From Acidobacteriota bacterium (GTDB lineage: Bacteria > Acidobacteriota > Thermoanaerobaculia > Multivoradales > Multivoraceae), in contig JAPPFP010000018.1 of NCBI GenBank assembly GCA_028877275.1, forward strand, positions 1-36,718: 36,718 nt of DNA, in the 5' to 3' direction. The position numbers and the translations under genes were made by a program. This document shows, piece by piece, positions 23,160 to 31,458 of this stretch (position 1 is its first letter; every line of letters starts with the position of its first letter). The notes below the pieces were generated by a model. The model did not search any database. It had not been told where the DNA came from and was given only the letters and a program-made list of their open reading frames with translations.

Positions 23160-25392
23160 CGCCGAGGACTTCGCGGTAGAAGTCGAGTTCGGCTTCGAGG
23201 GCGCGGACGATGTTCCCGGCGCGGCGGAAGCCGTGCTGCTCGCCTTCGAAGAGGTGGTAGTCGACGCGGACGCCCTTGGCGCGTAGCGCCTCGACCATCG
23301 CCTCGGCCTGGTTCGGGGGCACGATGCGGTCTTCGTCGCCCTGGAAGAAGATGACCGGGCAGGAGAAGCGGTCGCGGGCTTCGAGCGGCGAGCGCTCGCG
23401 GTAGAGGTCGGCGCGTTCCGGGTAGGGGCCGACCAGCCGGTCGAGGTAGCGCGACTCGAACTTGTGGGTGTCGCGGGCGAGGGCGGCGAGGTCGGCGACG
23501 CCGTAGTGGCTAGCGCCGGCGGCGAAGGTGTCCCTGAAGGCGAGCGCGGCGAGGGTCGTGTAGCCGCCGGCACTGCCGCCGCGAATCAGCAGCTTGCCCG
23601 GGTCCGCCTCGCCGCGGGCGGCGAGCGCCTCGGCGGCGGCGGCGCAGTCCTCGACGTCGACGATGCCCCAGCGGCCGCGCAGCGACTCGCGGTAGGCGCG
23701 GCCGTAGCCGGTGCTGCCGCCGTAGTTGACGTCGACGACGGCGAAGCCGCGCGAGGTCCAGAACTGGACGCCCGGGTCGTAGACGTGCTCGGCGGCGGAA
23801 GTCGGGCCGCCGTGGCTCTTGACGATGAGGGGCGGTTTGGCGCCGGCCGGGGGTTGCGCGTCGTCGTTCTTCGGTGGGTAGAAGAATGCGTGGGCGCGGC
23901 GGCCGGAGGCGGAGGGGAAGTCGACGGGGCGGCCGGTGGAGAGGTAGCGGGGGTCGGGGGGCGGGGCGGTGATGGCGAGGATGTCGAGCTGGGGTTCGGG
24001 GTTGGCGTCCGAGGAGTCGGTGTCGGGGAGGCGGAGGCGGACGACTTCGGCGGGCCGGTCTGGGGCGGCGCCGAGGAAGAAAACTGTCGGTGTGTCTGCC
24101 GGTGTGTCTGTCGGTGCGCCGGCCTGCCATCCGTGCACCCGATGACGGGTGCCCGGACTGGGACGCTGGTGGCGCGCGGACGCGCCACCAGGGTGCTGGC
24201 CGGCTTCCGGGGCGGCAGCAGAGCGCAACCAGGTGATCGAGGTGTAGGGCGTCCGAACGGGGATCGCCTGCGGCGGCTCGGCGTCGTCACCGTCGGAGAG
24301 AAAGACGAGTCCCCAGACTCCCCGCTCACAACTGGCGGCGACGATCCCTCCCGGCATGTGGGCATAGGTGGACATGCCGAAGAGCCAGGGCGGAACGCCG
24401 AACTCGGCGTCGCGGGGGCAGAGAGGGTGAACCTGTACAGACGCCGTTTCCTCTGGGTGCGCGGGTCTTCCGACCCGCCTTGGGCGGAGCCCCGGAGCGG
24501 CGGAGCCCGAAACAGAATGGCCGCCGGCAGAGCCGGCGACGATGTTCCCGGCCGCCTCCGGCGGCAGCGGGTCAGATGACCCGCGCACCCAGAGATCCGT
24601 CGGTGCCCTGTACAGGTTCCACCAGCCGCTGCGGTCGGAGATGAAGGTGAGGCGTCCGTGTGCGTCGAAGCCCGGTTGCTGGACGGCTTCGGGGTGGTCC
24701 GGGTCGCCGCCGGCGATCAGGCGCGTCGCCCGCGGCAGGCCGTCCTCGTCGAGGTCGGCGAGCCCGAGCGCGGTCGCGTCCCAGGGCATGTCGGGGTGGT
24801 TCCAGCTCAGCCAGGCGAGACGGCTGCCGTCGGGGGAGAGCCGCGGTGAGCTGAAGAAGTCGGCGCCGGAGACGAGTTCGGTGGGCGGCGGAGGGTCCGT
24901 GGCGGCGGGCGGATCCGCGGGCAGCGGGATCGCGACGAGGGCGGCGGTCTCGTCGTGGCCGGAGGCGGCGGGGCGTTCCTGGACGGCGAGGAGGCGGTGG
25001 CCGCGGGGATCGAGGATGAGGTCGGCGTAGCGGGCGCCGTCGGCGGGGGTGAGGGGGATGGTCGTGGTGGGTGTGGCGAGGTAGATGCGTTGGTCGGTGA
25101 AGTTGACGAAGGCGTGGGCCGGCGCACCGGCACCGACCATCACAAAGGCGCCGCCGCCGTATTCGTGGACGCGGCTGCGGACGTCGAAGCCCTCGGGAGT
25201 GAGGGTGCGCGTGCTGCCGTCGGGAGTCAGGCGGACGAGGACGTTGCGGCCGCCCTCCTCCGGCCGGCGCTCGAGCCAGCAGACGTCGTCGCCCAGGGCT
25301 GCGAGGTCGTCGATGCGGCGGGCGCCTTCGGCTACGGACTTGGCCGAGATGGGCGACGGCCACGCGCCGTAGGGGAACCCCATGGACAGCAT
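23083..25392 (-). CDS. S9 family prolyl oligopeptidase (S9C-like) with two palindromic-repeat insertions
   Basis: A 769-residue serine peptidase: an N-terminal beta-propeller (about 1-480) gating substrate size, then an alpha/beta hydrolase domain (about 485-745). The catalytic triad is Ser607 in GGSAGG, Asp688 in QGDEDRIVPP and His720 in EGEQHGF. NYGGSTGYGRAYRE is the usual S9 signature region. There is no signal peptide, so it is probably cytoplasmic. Oddities: residues 267-314 are exactly one 144-bp REP-like element read in frame, between WNLYRAPTD and ETASVQVHPLCPRDAEFG, which join naturally without it. Residues about 391-436 are a second, different hairpin-rich insert between ITWLR and VFFLGAAPD. 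Both lie in the propeller; the catalytic domain is intact. The last ~25 residues are a Ser/Pro-rich tail over the SCP2 gene. Start ATG 25392 (second Met at 25383). Confidence 0.88.
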   Translation of the reverse strand: MLSMGFPYGAWPSPISAKSVAEGARRIDDLAALGDDVCWLERRPEEGGRNVLVRLTPDGSTRTLTPEGFDVRSRVHEYGGGAFVMVGAGAPAHAFVNFTDQRIYLATPTTTIPLTPADGARYADLILDPRGHRLLAVQERPAASGHDETAALVAIPLPADPPAATDPPPPTELVSGADFFSSPRLSPDGSRLAWLSWNHPDMPWDATALGLADLDEDGLPRATRLIAGGDPDHPEAVQQPGFDAHGRLTFISDRSGWWNLYRAPTDLWVRGSSDPLPPEAAGNIVAGSAGGHSVSGSAAPGLRPRRVGRPAHPEETASVQVHPLCPRDAEFGVPPWLFGMSTYAHMPGGIVAASCERGVWGLVFLSDGDDAEPPQAIPVRTPYTSITWLRSAAAPEAGQHPGGASARHQRPSPGTRHRVHGWQAGAPTDTPADTPTVFFLGAAPDRPAEVVRLRLPDTDSSDANPEPQLDILAITAPPPDPRYLSTGRPVDFPSASGRRAHAFFYPPKNDDAQPPAGAKPPLIVKSHGGPTSAAEHVYDPGVQFWTSRGFAVVDVNYGGSTGYGRAYRESLRGRWGIVDVEDCAAAAEALAARGEADPGKLLIRGGSAGGYTTLAALAFRDTFAAGASHYGVADLAALARDTHKFESRYLDRLVGPYPERADLYRERSPLEARDRFSCPVIFFQGDEDRIVPPNQAEAMVEALRAKGVRVDYHLFEGEQHGFRRAGNIVRALEAELDFYREVLGVTPPETDSPSASPAPCPRRSAASRS
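24085..24222. repeat. Hairpin-rich insert of a second type inside the peptidase gene
   Basis: Contains CTGGTGGCGCG-CGGA-CGCGCCACCAG and GCACCCG-ATGA-CGGGTGC stems, and a short TGTGTCTGTCGG-type direct repeat encoding DTPADTPT. It lacks the CTCTGGGTGCG terminus of the main family. It shares TCGGTGCGCCGGCC with the hairpins near 1185. It occupies 46 codons without a stop. The exact ends are inferred from where S9 homology appears to stop and resume. Confidence 0.55.
24451..24594. repeat. REP-like full element, copy 3, inserted in frame in the S9 peptidase gene
   Basis: Both terminal CTCTGGGTGCG arms are present in inverted orientation, and the total is 144 bp. On the minus strand the element begins at a codon boundary (CTC TGG GTG CGC) and ends with CCA GAG, adding exactly 48 stop-free codons. 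Confidence 0.92.
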
Positions 25393-25659
25393 GTTCGCAG
25401 ATCCCCACTGGAAGATGAGCGACGGTCTCAGCTCTTAGGGCCAGCCGAGGACCGTAGCTCAGTCGGCATGTAGCGCTAGCCACAGTTCCTGTCGCTAAGA
25501 GTTCACAGATTGAAGACAAAACCTCACCATTCCGTCACACGAGCATGAGATAGTCGCAATCATGAGTGTCTGCCTCTCGCTGTTCTTCTTCGGCATAGGA
25601 GCAGAGCTGCCCGCCATGGGCGCTTCCAATAGACGATCTAGGTAAGCAAGGACGATGTG
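25393..25659. other. Divergent intergenic region
   Basis: 267 bp between the S9 peptidase (minus) and metalloprotease 3 (plus). It must hold two promoters. The stretch around 25,500-25,570 is markedly more AT-rich than its surroundings (for example GATTGAAGACAAAACC), but I cannot assign a confident -35/-10 pair. No repeats or small genes were seen. Confidence 0.4.
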
Positions 25660-28600
25660 ATGAGACTCACCAGACAAAGGAACTCGGGCTATCTGGTCGC
25701 CGGGTTGGCAGCCGCCCTGGCCCTTTTCGGCGGCGCTGTGAGCGCCCAGCGACTCTGGACCGTCGAGGAAGTCTTGGTGCAGCCCGTTCCGCCGGCCGTG
25801 ATGGACGGCATGGCGGTAAGCACCGCTGTGGCGGGAGCACCCACTGCCGAGGCTGCGGCCGTACAGGTGCAGTACGACTACCTCCGGCTCGGCATGGGCC
25901 ACCTCGAGCTGCCGCTGCCGGACGGCTCGGTGATCGAAGCCGAGAACGCGGTCTTCGAGAATCGCGGCGACGGCAACCTGCTGTGGACCGGTGAAGTGCC
26001 GGGGGCCGGTTACGAGAGCGTGCTGTTCACGGTGCAGGACGGTCACCTGATCGGCTGGTTCGGCGAGCCGGGTGAGCCCAAGTACGTGGTTCAGGCGGGT
26101 CCTGACGGCCTGGGCACAGTGATGGTCGAGGAGGGGCCAACCGGGGATTGGTGCGGCACCGAGATGGGCCGAAGCGATAGTCCGTCATCTGACCAAGAAG
26201 TCGCGGCCGCGTCGACCGACTCGGTTCCTGCTGTTTCCCGTAGCGACACACTGAACATCCTCATTCTCTACACCGGTCGAACCGAGCGACTGTGGAGGTC
26301 AGTTGGAGGAGCCGCTGTCGGCGTTCAGCAGATGGAGGACTACCTGAACATGGTGTTCCGCAATGGAGCAATCCCTGCGGCGGCGAAGCTGATTCCAGTG
26401 CGTTGGGAGCCCACCGCGCTGAGTGACCCGCTGACCCAAGCAGGACACCGCGAACCGCGATTCGCAGCGTGTTTCAGATTGGACAGGGGTTTTCTTTGGC
26501 CCCAGGCGTTCCAGACAAGCGCCGAGGTGGACGACCTTCGCAGAAGCTACGCGGCGGATGCAATCTACTTTGTCACGAGCGTACCAGTCGCTTCGGATGG
26601 CATTGGCTTGTTCAATGGTTTTCAAGGACGGGCACTGCAAAGAACAGCAACACAGCGGCCCTACATCGGATTGGCCTGGGGCGTACCCGATGGTTCTGTG
26701 TTGGCACACGAAATCGGGCACACTCTAGGCGGATGGCATTCGCCCTACGAGTATGAAAGGGCTGGCCAACTTGAGTGGGCCCGAGCTAACGCCATTCGCC
26801 CGTACGCCTTCGGCCATACCGACCTCGACTCGTGCGGCCCGGGCGGCTGCCCGGGCACTGTCATGGTCCAATCAAGGATCGAAGCTGCCGACAAGCGGGG
26901 CTCAGGCCTACTTGTGTACGAGGAGCCATACTTCTCATCCGTGCGCTACCGCCCCAATGGGTGGACCATTGGAGTTGCTGGTGAACGGGAGAACGAGAGG
27001 GTCATGCAGGAGACGGTTCCCGCCTATCTGCGCAACAGCGAAACAGCGAACACCGTCGGGCGCGTACCGTACCGTATTGCCGCCAGCTGGATCGCCCGGG
27101 ATCGGGTACGAGTAACTTGGCCGGCCGTAGACCCGAGTGGGTGGTCCGTACGATTGGCGGCCGCTGACGGGGCCAACGAGGTCTTTCGTCTGGAGGGCCG
27201 CTCTGGGAACTTGCCAATCGGTTCGTCCGAGAATGTGGTGCCGATTGTGGAGGAGGGCCGTGTTGGAGCGGAGATCGGAGGGCTGCGCCCGGGCGCGCTT
27301 TACAAGATCTCGGTAGTCGGGGCATCAAGACGTTCGTCCGAGAATGAATGGGTGATTCCGCTGGCAAGCGACGTACTGGAACTAGAGGCACCGAGCGTTC
27401 CTAGTGGAGCCCCGGCCGCGCCGACTCAAGTCGGAGCACAATTGACCGGCCCGAGCAGTCTGCGGCTGACTTGGTCCGACAACTCGCGCGTAGAAACTGG
27501 TCATGAGGTTTGGTACCGGAGGTGGTCCGGCAGCGAGCCAGATCTCTTTTGGCGGCGTCACGCCAACACGCTGGCGAGTGATACTCGATCTACAGAAATC
27601 AGTGGACTAGTCGCGGACGAGAAAGCGTACATCACGTTCGACGAGTTATGGGGACGCCAAGAGACCGAACTCGGAAGGTATACGTTCATCGTCGTTGCGT
27701 TCAACGAGAGAGGTTTCAGTGCTAGTCACCCGTTTGACTTTGAGTTCATGCCGGCCGCGCACCCGGAGGCGACCGACGTAGGCGAGAACTCGGATTGCTG
27801 GCCTCGCGACACAGGCTTGGACTTGGACGGCTACGTGGTGCACATGTGCCTAGAGACTCCTGACGGTACGCGCTTACGCGCTTGGGACTACGGTCTGGCT
27901 GCGAATCAGTCCGGACTCTTGCACTTCTTTGGTCGCGACAACGTTGAGGTACTGGTCAAGGTCCTCGATGGGTGCGCCATCAACGGTCATCGGTGGGTCT
28001 TTGTGGCGCCGGTCACGACCTTGGCCTTCCGCCTGAAGATCCGGAGACACGGACGGTTCTCCGTTACGCCGCACTCGACCCTTGCCCAGCCACACGACTG
28101 GTACTACGACTCAGAGCTTCGGCCGCAGGAGCAGATTGATCGGATTGGACGCCTGGGCGGACCCTCTGGCGAACCTGTCGGCAACCCGCAAGGCAGGACC
28201 GCCCGAACAGTGAGCGACACGACGGCCTTCCCATGCGCCCCGGCAGAGATCGTCGGCGCGAAGGCAACGGCCGCGGAAGCCGACGGCGGCCACGCCGCCT
28301 TCCTGCGGTCGCGCGGCTGGACCGGCGACGGCCTCGTTCCCGCCCGGCGAGTCAGCTCCGGGGCCCGGAGCGACTGCGAACCGGACGCCGAGGCCCTGAC
28401 ACTGGCGGACGGCTACAAGGTAAGCCTCTGCTACGAGACCTACGCCGGCGAGACGGGCGAGGCTCTGGACTTCGGCCTGGACTCCTCGCAGTCGGGCCTC
28501 CTCTACTTCTTCGAGCGAGACAACGCGGAGGTCTTGATCAAGGTCCTCGACGGCTGCGGTGTCAACGGCCACCGCTGGGTGTTCGTGGCGCCGGTTACGG

Positions 28601-28719
28601 ATCTGGCGTTCAACCTGGTCGTCGAGAGCCCGGAGGGACAGCGCTGGACCCACGCGAACGGGCTTGGCCAGCCGGCGGACGCCGCGAGCGACGTGTCGGC
28701 CTTCCCCTGCGCGCGCTAG
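25660..28719 (+). CDS. Large secreted metzincin-like metalloprotease with fibronectin III-like and two Cys domains (protease 3)
   Basis: A 1019-residue exported zinc protease. Signal peptide 1-30 (MRLTRQRNSG, hydrophobic core, VSAQ). Residues about 65-160 look like a propeptide (GHLIGWFGEPGEPKYVVQ, as in reprolysin-type prodomains). The catalytic region is about 195-460, with HEIGHTLGGWH at 350-360 and a Met-turn candidate GTVMVQSR with Met402, then EPYFSSVRY. Two fibronectin III-like regions are at about 465-580 and 588-705. Cys domain 1 is at about 710-865. It has a long insertion between the WVFVAPVTTLAF core and the closing TTAFPC. Cys domain 2 is at about 905-1018. The ATG at 25660 has AAGGA 7 nt upstream; a GTG lies one codon earlier. 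A REP-like element follows immediately. The protease class matches proteases 1 and 2, but the catalytic domain is not a close paralogue. Confidence 0.84.
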   Translation: MRLTRQRNSGYLVAGLAAALALFGGAVSAQRLWTVEEVLVQPVPPAVMDGMAVSTAVAGAPTAEAAAVQVQYDYLRLGMGHLELPLPDGSVIEAENAVFENRGDGNLLWTGEVPGAGYESVLFTVQDGHLIGWFGEPGEPKYVVQAGPDGLGTVMVEEGPTGDWCGTEMGRSDSPSSDQEVAAASTDSVPAVSRSDTLNILILYTGRTERLWRSVGGAAVGVQQMEDYLNMVFRNGAIPAAAKLIPVRWEPTALSDPLTQAGHREPRFAACFRLDRGFLWPQAFQTSAEVDDLRRSYAADAIYFVTSVPVASDGIGLFNGFQGRALQRTATQRPYIGLAWGVPDGSVLAHEIGHTLGGWHSPYEYERAGQLEWARANAIRPYAFGHTDLDSCGPGGCPGTVMVQSRIEAADKRGSGLLVYEEPYFSSVRYRPNGWTIGVAGERENERVMQETVPAYLRNSETANTVGRVPYRIAASWIARDRVRVTWPAVDPSGWSVRLAAADGANEVFRLEGRSGNLPIGSSENVVPIVEEGRVGAEIGGLRPGALYKISVVGASRRSSENEWVIPLASDVLELEAPSVPSGAPAAPTQVGAQLTGPSSLRLTWSDNSRVETGHEVWYRRWSGSEPDLFWRRHANTLASDTRSTEISGLVADEKAYITFDELWGRQETELGRYTFIVVAFNERGFSASHPFDFEFMPAAHPEATDVGENSDCWPRDTGLDLDGYVVHMCLETPDGTRLRAWDYGLAANQSGLLHFFGRDNVEVLVKVLDGCAINGHRWVFVAPVTTLAFRLKIRRHGRFSVTPHSTLAQPHDWYYDSELRPQEQIDRIGRLGGPSGEPVGNPQGRTARTVSDTTAFPCAPAEIVGAKATAAEADGGHAAFLRSRGWTGDGLVPARRVSSGARSDCEPDAEALTLADGYKVSLCYETYAGETGEALDFGLDSSQSGLLYFFERDNAEVLIKVLDGCGVNGHRWVFVAPVTDLAFNLVVESPEGQRWTHANGLGQPADAASDVSAFPCAR

Positions 28720-28855
28720 GTCCGCGGGTCTTCTGACCCGCCCCGGGCGGAGCCGCGGAGCGGCGTGGCCCGGAAAGTGCGGTCGCCGGCTTCGCCGGCG
28801 GCGATATCACCGCCGCCTACGGCGGCAGCGGGTCAGAAGACCCGCGCACCCAGAG
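28720..28855. repeat. REP-like full element, copy 4
   Basis: It starts directly after the TAG of protease 3. The left terminus is eroded (GTCCGCGGGTCTTCTGACCCG instead of CTCTGGGTGCGCGGGTC...). The right arm is complete and ends GCGCACCCAGAG. Confidence 0.88.
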
Positions 28856-28887
28856 GTGCCCACACAGAGATAGGGCGACAGGCATGG

Positions 28888-28915
28888 TTGTTGCTTCTCC
28901 CTGCTGGCCTATAGT
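28888..28915 (+). promoter_or_regulatory. Possible promoter of the second VWA gene
   Basis: TTGTTG (28888-28893), a 16-bp spacer and TATAGT (28910-28915) lie 44 bp before the ATG at 28959. The -10 is identical to the strong promoter at 20033. The -35 is weak. Confidence 0.35.
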
Positions 28916-28958
28916 CTTCTCCACTGCCCGGACCAGCAGCCCGCACAAGGAACAACTG

Positions 28959-30680
28959 ATGAAGAACGTGACCTGGATCGTCCTCGCCGGCCTGGTGCTC
29001 CTGGCCGCCGCCGGCCTCGCACAGCAGGAGGACCTGCCGGCGGTGTTCTCGGAGGTGATCGACGTCCGGGTCGTCAACATCGAGGTCGTCGTCACCGACC
29101 GGGACGGCAACCGGGTCCACGGCCTGACCGCGTCGGACTTCGAGCTGCTCGTGGACCGAGAGCCGACGCCGATCGACTACTTCACGGAGATCGAGGAGGG
29201 CCGGGCTCTCGCCACGGCGGACGGCGAGGCGGTGGCCGGCGTGCCGAACCTCGAGCCGGACGCGCCGGTGGGCACCAGCTTCCTGCTGTTCATCGACGAC
29301 TTCTTCACGATCAAGCGCGACCGGGACCGGGTGATCGACCGCCTGGAGCAGGATCTCACGCAGCTCGGGCCGGCCGATCGCGTGGCTGCCGTTTCGTTCG
29401 ACGGCAAGTCGGTCGACATGCTCACGACCTGGACCAACTCGCCGTCCCAGTTGTCGGACGCGCTGCGCGAAGCGCGGCGGCGCAGGGCGCACGGACTGAT
29501 GCGGATGGGCGAGCTGCGCACGAACGACCAGGAACGGCGCGAGCAGTCGGAACTGCGCGCCATCGCGAACCGGTTCATCGAGGAGGGTGGCGTCGAGCCG
29601 CCCGAGGACGTCATGCGCAACAACCTGCGCGGCGCCGAACTGCGCTACGCGACGAACCTCGAGAACCAGTTGGAGCGATCCGTGCTGGCGGCCGTGGCGA
29701 CGCTGCGCAGCTTCGCCAACCGGCCCGGCCGGAAGGTGATGCTCCTGCTCGCGGGCGGCTGGCCCGAGTCGCCGGCGCTCTACACGGTCGCCGCCGGCGG
29801 CCTGACCGCCGACAGTCTCGGCGCCGCGTCCGACACCCGCCTGATGAGCCAGGACGACCTCTACGGTCCGCTCGTGTCGGCCGCGAACCTGATCGGCTAC
29901 ACCCTCTATCCGGTCGATGTGCCGGGATTCCGTCCGGCCTTCGCCCTGGACGCATCGGCGGCGCTGGACAGCAACTCGGCGTCCGACCCGTCCGCGGGCG
30001 CCGGGGCGTTCCAGGAACGGGAGCTGCTGCAGCACACCACCCTCCAGTTGCTGGCCCGTTCGACCGGCGGCGTGCCGATGATCAACGCCGAGCGCGACAC
30101 CGCGCTGGCCGACGCGATCGCCGACACCCGCTCGTACTACTGGCTCGGGTTCCAGCCGCTGCGGCGCGAGGACGACGAGGTCCACGACGTCGAGGTGCGG
30201 CTGGTGGACCATCCGGACCGGCGCGGTTTCCGCGTGCGCTCGCGCGAAGGCTACGTCGACATGTCGCGCAGCACCGAAGTCACGATGATGGTCGAGGGTT
30301 CGCTGCTGTTCGGGAATCCGCCCTCCGCGAAACCGCTCGGCGTGCGCTTCGGCAGGCCGCAGAAGCGCGGCCTGGGCAAGATGGTCATTCCGCTCCAGGT
30401 GTCGATCCCTCTCGACGAGGTCCAGCTCCTGCCCGTCGCCGGCGTGTGGCAGAACGAACTGGAGTTCCGGGTCACCGTGATGGACAAGCACGGCAACCGC
30501 TCGGAGACGCCGGTCGAGAAGGTCCGCATCGCCGGCCCCCAGGAGCCCCAGCCCGGACAGTTCTTCACGTACCAGACCGGGCTGGAACTGCGCCGGCGGG
30601 AGCACACGTTCGTCATCGCCGTCTACGACCCGCTGACCGGCGCGATCCTGTCGTCGAGCGGCGAGATCGGCGTCCGGTAG
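28959..30680 (+). CDS. Secreted VWFA-related acidobacterial-type protein (second)
   Basis: A 573-residue exported protein. Signal peptide MKNVTWIVLAGLVLLAAAGL ending AQQ. VVNIEVVVTDRDGNRVHGL then TASDFELLVDREPTPI is the family's N-terminal domain, close in pattern to the VWA gene at 5966-7774. The VWA-like core begins FLLFIDDFFTIKRDRD. DDFFT stands in place of the DxSxS metal site, so canonical MIDAS metal binding is unlikely. GRKVMLLLAGGWPESP and YYWLGFQPLRR are typical later segments. The last ~150 residues form an extra beta domain. The ATG at 28959 has AAGGA 8 nt upstream. An upstream in-frame start in the repeat-proximal region is not supported. Role unknown. Confidence 0.83.
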   Translation: MKNVTWIVLAGLVLLAAAGLAQQEDLPAVFSEVIDVRVVNIEVVVTDRDGNRVHGLTASDFELLVDREPTPIDYFTEIEEGRALATADGEAVAGVPNLEPDAPVGTSFLLFIDDFFTIKRDRDRVIDRLEQDLTQLGPADRVAAVSFDGKSVDMLTTWTNSPSQLSDALREARRRRAHGLMRMGELRTNDQERREQSELRAIANRFIEEGGVEPPEDVMRNNLRGAELRYATNLENQLERSVLAAVATLRSFANRPGRKVMLLLAGGWPESPALYTVAAGGLTADSLGAASDTRLMSQDDLYGPLVSAANLIGYTLYPVDVPGFRPAFALDASAALDSNSASDPSAGAGAFQERELLQHTTLQLLARSTGGVPMINAERDTALADAIADTRSYYWLGFQPLRREDDEVHDVEVRLVDHPDRRGFRVRSREGYVDMSRSTEVTMMVEGSLLFGNPPSAKPLGVRFGRPQKRGLGKMVIPLQVSIPLDEVQLLPVAGVWQNELEFRVTVMDKHGNRSETPVEKVRIAGPQEPQPGQFFTYQTGLELRRREHTFVIAVYDPLTGAILSSSGEIGVR

Positions 30681-30700
30681 TCAGCGACCGGTCGCTGTCG

Positions 30701-30846
30701 CTCTGGGTGCGCGGGTCCTCTGACCCGCTGCCGCCGAAGGCGGCCATCAACATCGTCGCCGGCCTTGGCCGGCGGCCTTCTTGTCCGGCCTCCACCGCTC
30801 CGCGGCTCCGGCCGGTGGGCGGGTCAGAAGACCCGCGCACCCAGAG
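30701..30846. repeat. REP-like full element, copy 5 (variant)
   Basis: 146 bp, starting 20 bp after the VWA stop, with both CTCTGGGTGCG termini. The arm with GCCGCC-GAA-GGCGGC and GCCGGCC-TT-GGCCGGC is on the left here. The arm with CTCCACCGCTCCGCGGCTCC is on the right. Orientation is therefore reversed relative to copies 3, 7 and 8. Confidence 0.9.
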
Positions 30847-30892
30847 CACCAGCGTCGTTGTTCCCGACCGGGCTGCAACCGGCCCAGAACGA

Positions 30893-30920
30893 AGAAAGCG
30901 GGCCTTTCGGCCCGCTTTCT
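30893..30920 (-). terminator. Intrinsic terminator after the small Cys protein gene
   Basis: AGAAAGCGGGCC-TTTC-GGCCCGCTTTCT is a perfect 12-bp stem with a 4-nt loop, 23 bp after the minus-strand stop at 30944. On the minus strand it is followed by a moderately U-rich TCGTTC. The A/T ends of the stem make it potentially bidirectional. Confidence 0.75.
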
Positions 30921-30943
30921 CGAATCTACCGCTGTGCGCCGGT

Positions 30944-31288
30944 TCAGGCGGCTTCGGCGGCGCTGACCGTCACGGTGACCGTGCCGTCGTCGGCCTTCAT
31001 CGCCTTGCCGGTGACCTTGGCGTTCTTGCCGCCGAGACCCTCGAGGGTCTTGATCGCGCCGGCGTCGGAGGCGGCGCGGTCGATCTTGACGACGTCGTCG
31101 CCCACGAGCAGGCCCATCTCGTTGCCGTCGCCCAGACACTTGGCGGCGCAACTGGCATGACCGGCGCCCTTCTGGCCGTTGCCGAAGCAAACCATGTCGA
31201 GGACCTCACCGGTCCAGGTGTCGCCGGCGAGCGCCGGGGCGCCGAGCATCAACGCAACGGCAAGTGCCGCAAACAGTGCCTTCTTCAT
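30944..31288 (-). CDS. Small exported protein with CX(n)HxxCxxxC motif
   Basis: 114 residues. Signal peptide MKKALFAALAVALMLGAPALA. The mature protein starts GDTWTGEVLDMVCFGNG and contains GHASCAAKCLGDGNEMGLL: one Cys plus HxxCxxxC, which could bind metal or form disulfides. The remainder is a compact beta domain (VVKIDRAASDAGAIKTLEGL, AKVTGKAMKADDGTVTVTV), OB-like in pattern. GGAGGA lies 8 nt upstream of the ATG. Small proteins of this layout are common in Acidobacteriota, but I know no assigned function. It has its own terminator, so it is probably monocistronic. Confidence 0.72.
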   Translation of the reverse strand: MKKALFAALAVALMLGAPALAGDTWTGEVLDMVCFGNGQKGAGHASCAAKCLGDGNEMGLLVGDDVVKIDRAASDAGAIKTLEGLGGKNAKVTGKAMKADDGTVTVTVSAAEAA

Positions 31289-31368
31289 GCTGAGTCCTCC
31301 ATCTTCGGGAGCGGTTCGGGGAAAAGAGACGGAACAGCCGGCAGGCTAACACAAGGAACGACTTCACA

Positions 31369-31440
31369 CTGGGTGCGCGGGTCTTCTGACCCGCCTGCCG
31401 CCGAAGGCGGCCTGGAGACGCCGGCCGAAGGCCGACCACT
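31369..31440. repeat. REP-like half element, copy 6
   Basis: CTGGGTGCGCGGGTC-TTCT-GACCCG, GCCGCC-GAA-GGCGGC, then a third stem CGGCC-GAA-GGCCG and GACCACTC. The single-arm form matches the arrangement at 36597. It lies about 20 bp upstream of the pseudokinase start. Confidence 0.87.
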
Positions 31441-31458
31441 CATGCCAACATCGTCGCC

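Noticed and set aside
28720..28855. Simple rho-independent terminator after protease 3
   Set aside because: The hairpins are part of the dispersed repeat family and have no U tract, so they are listed as a repeat. A termination role stays possible.
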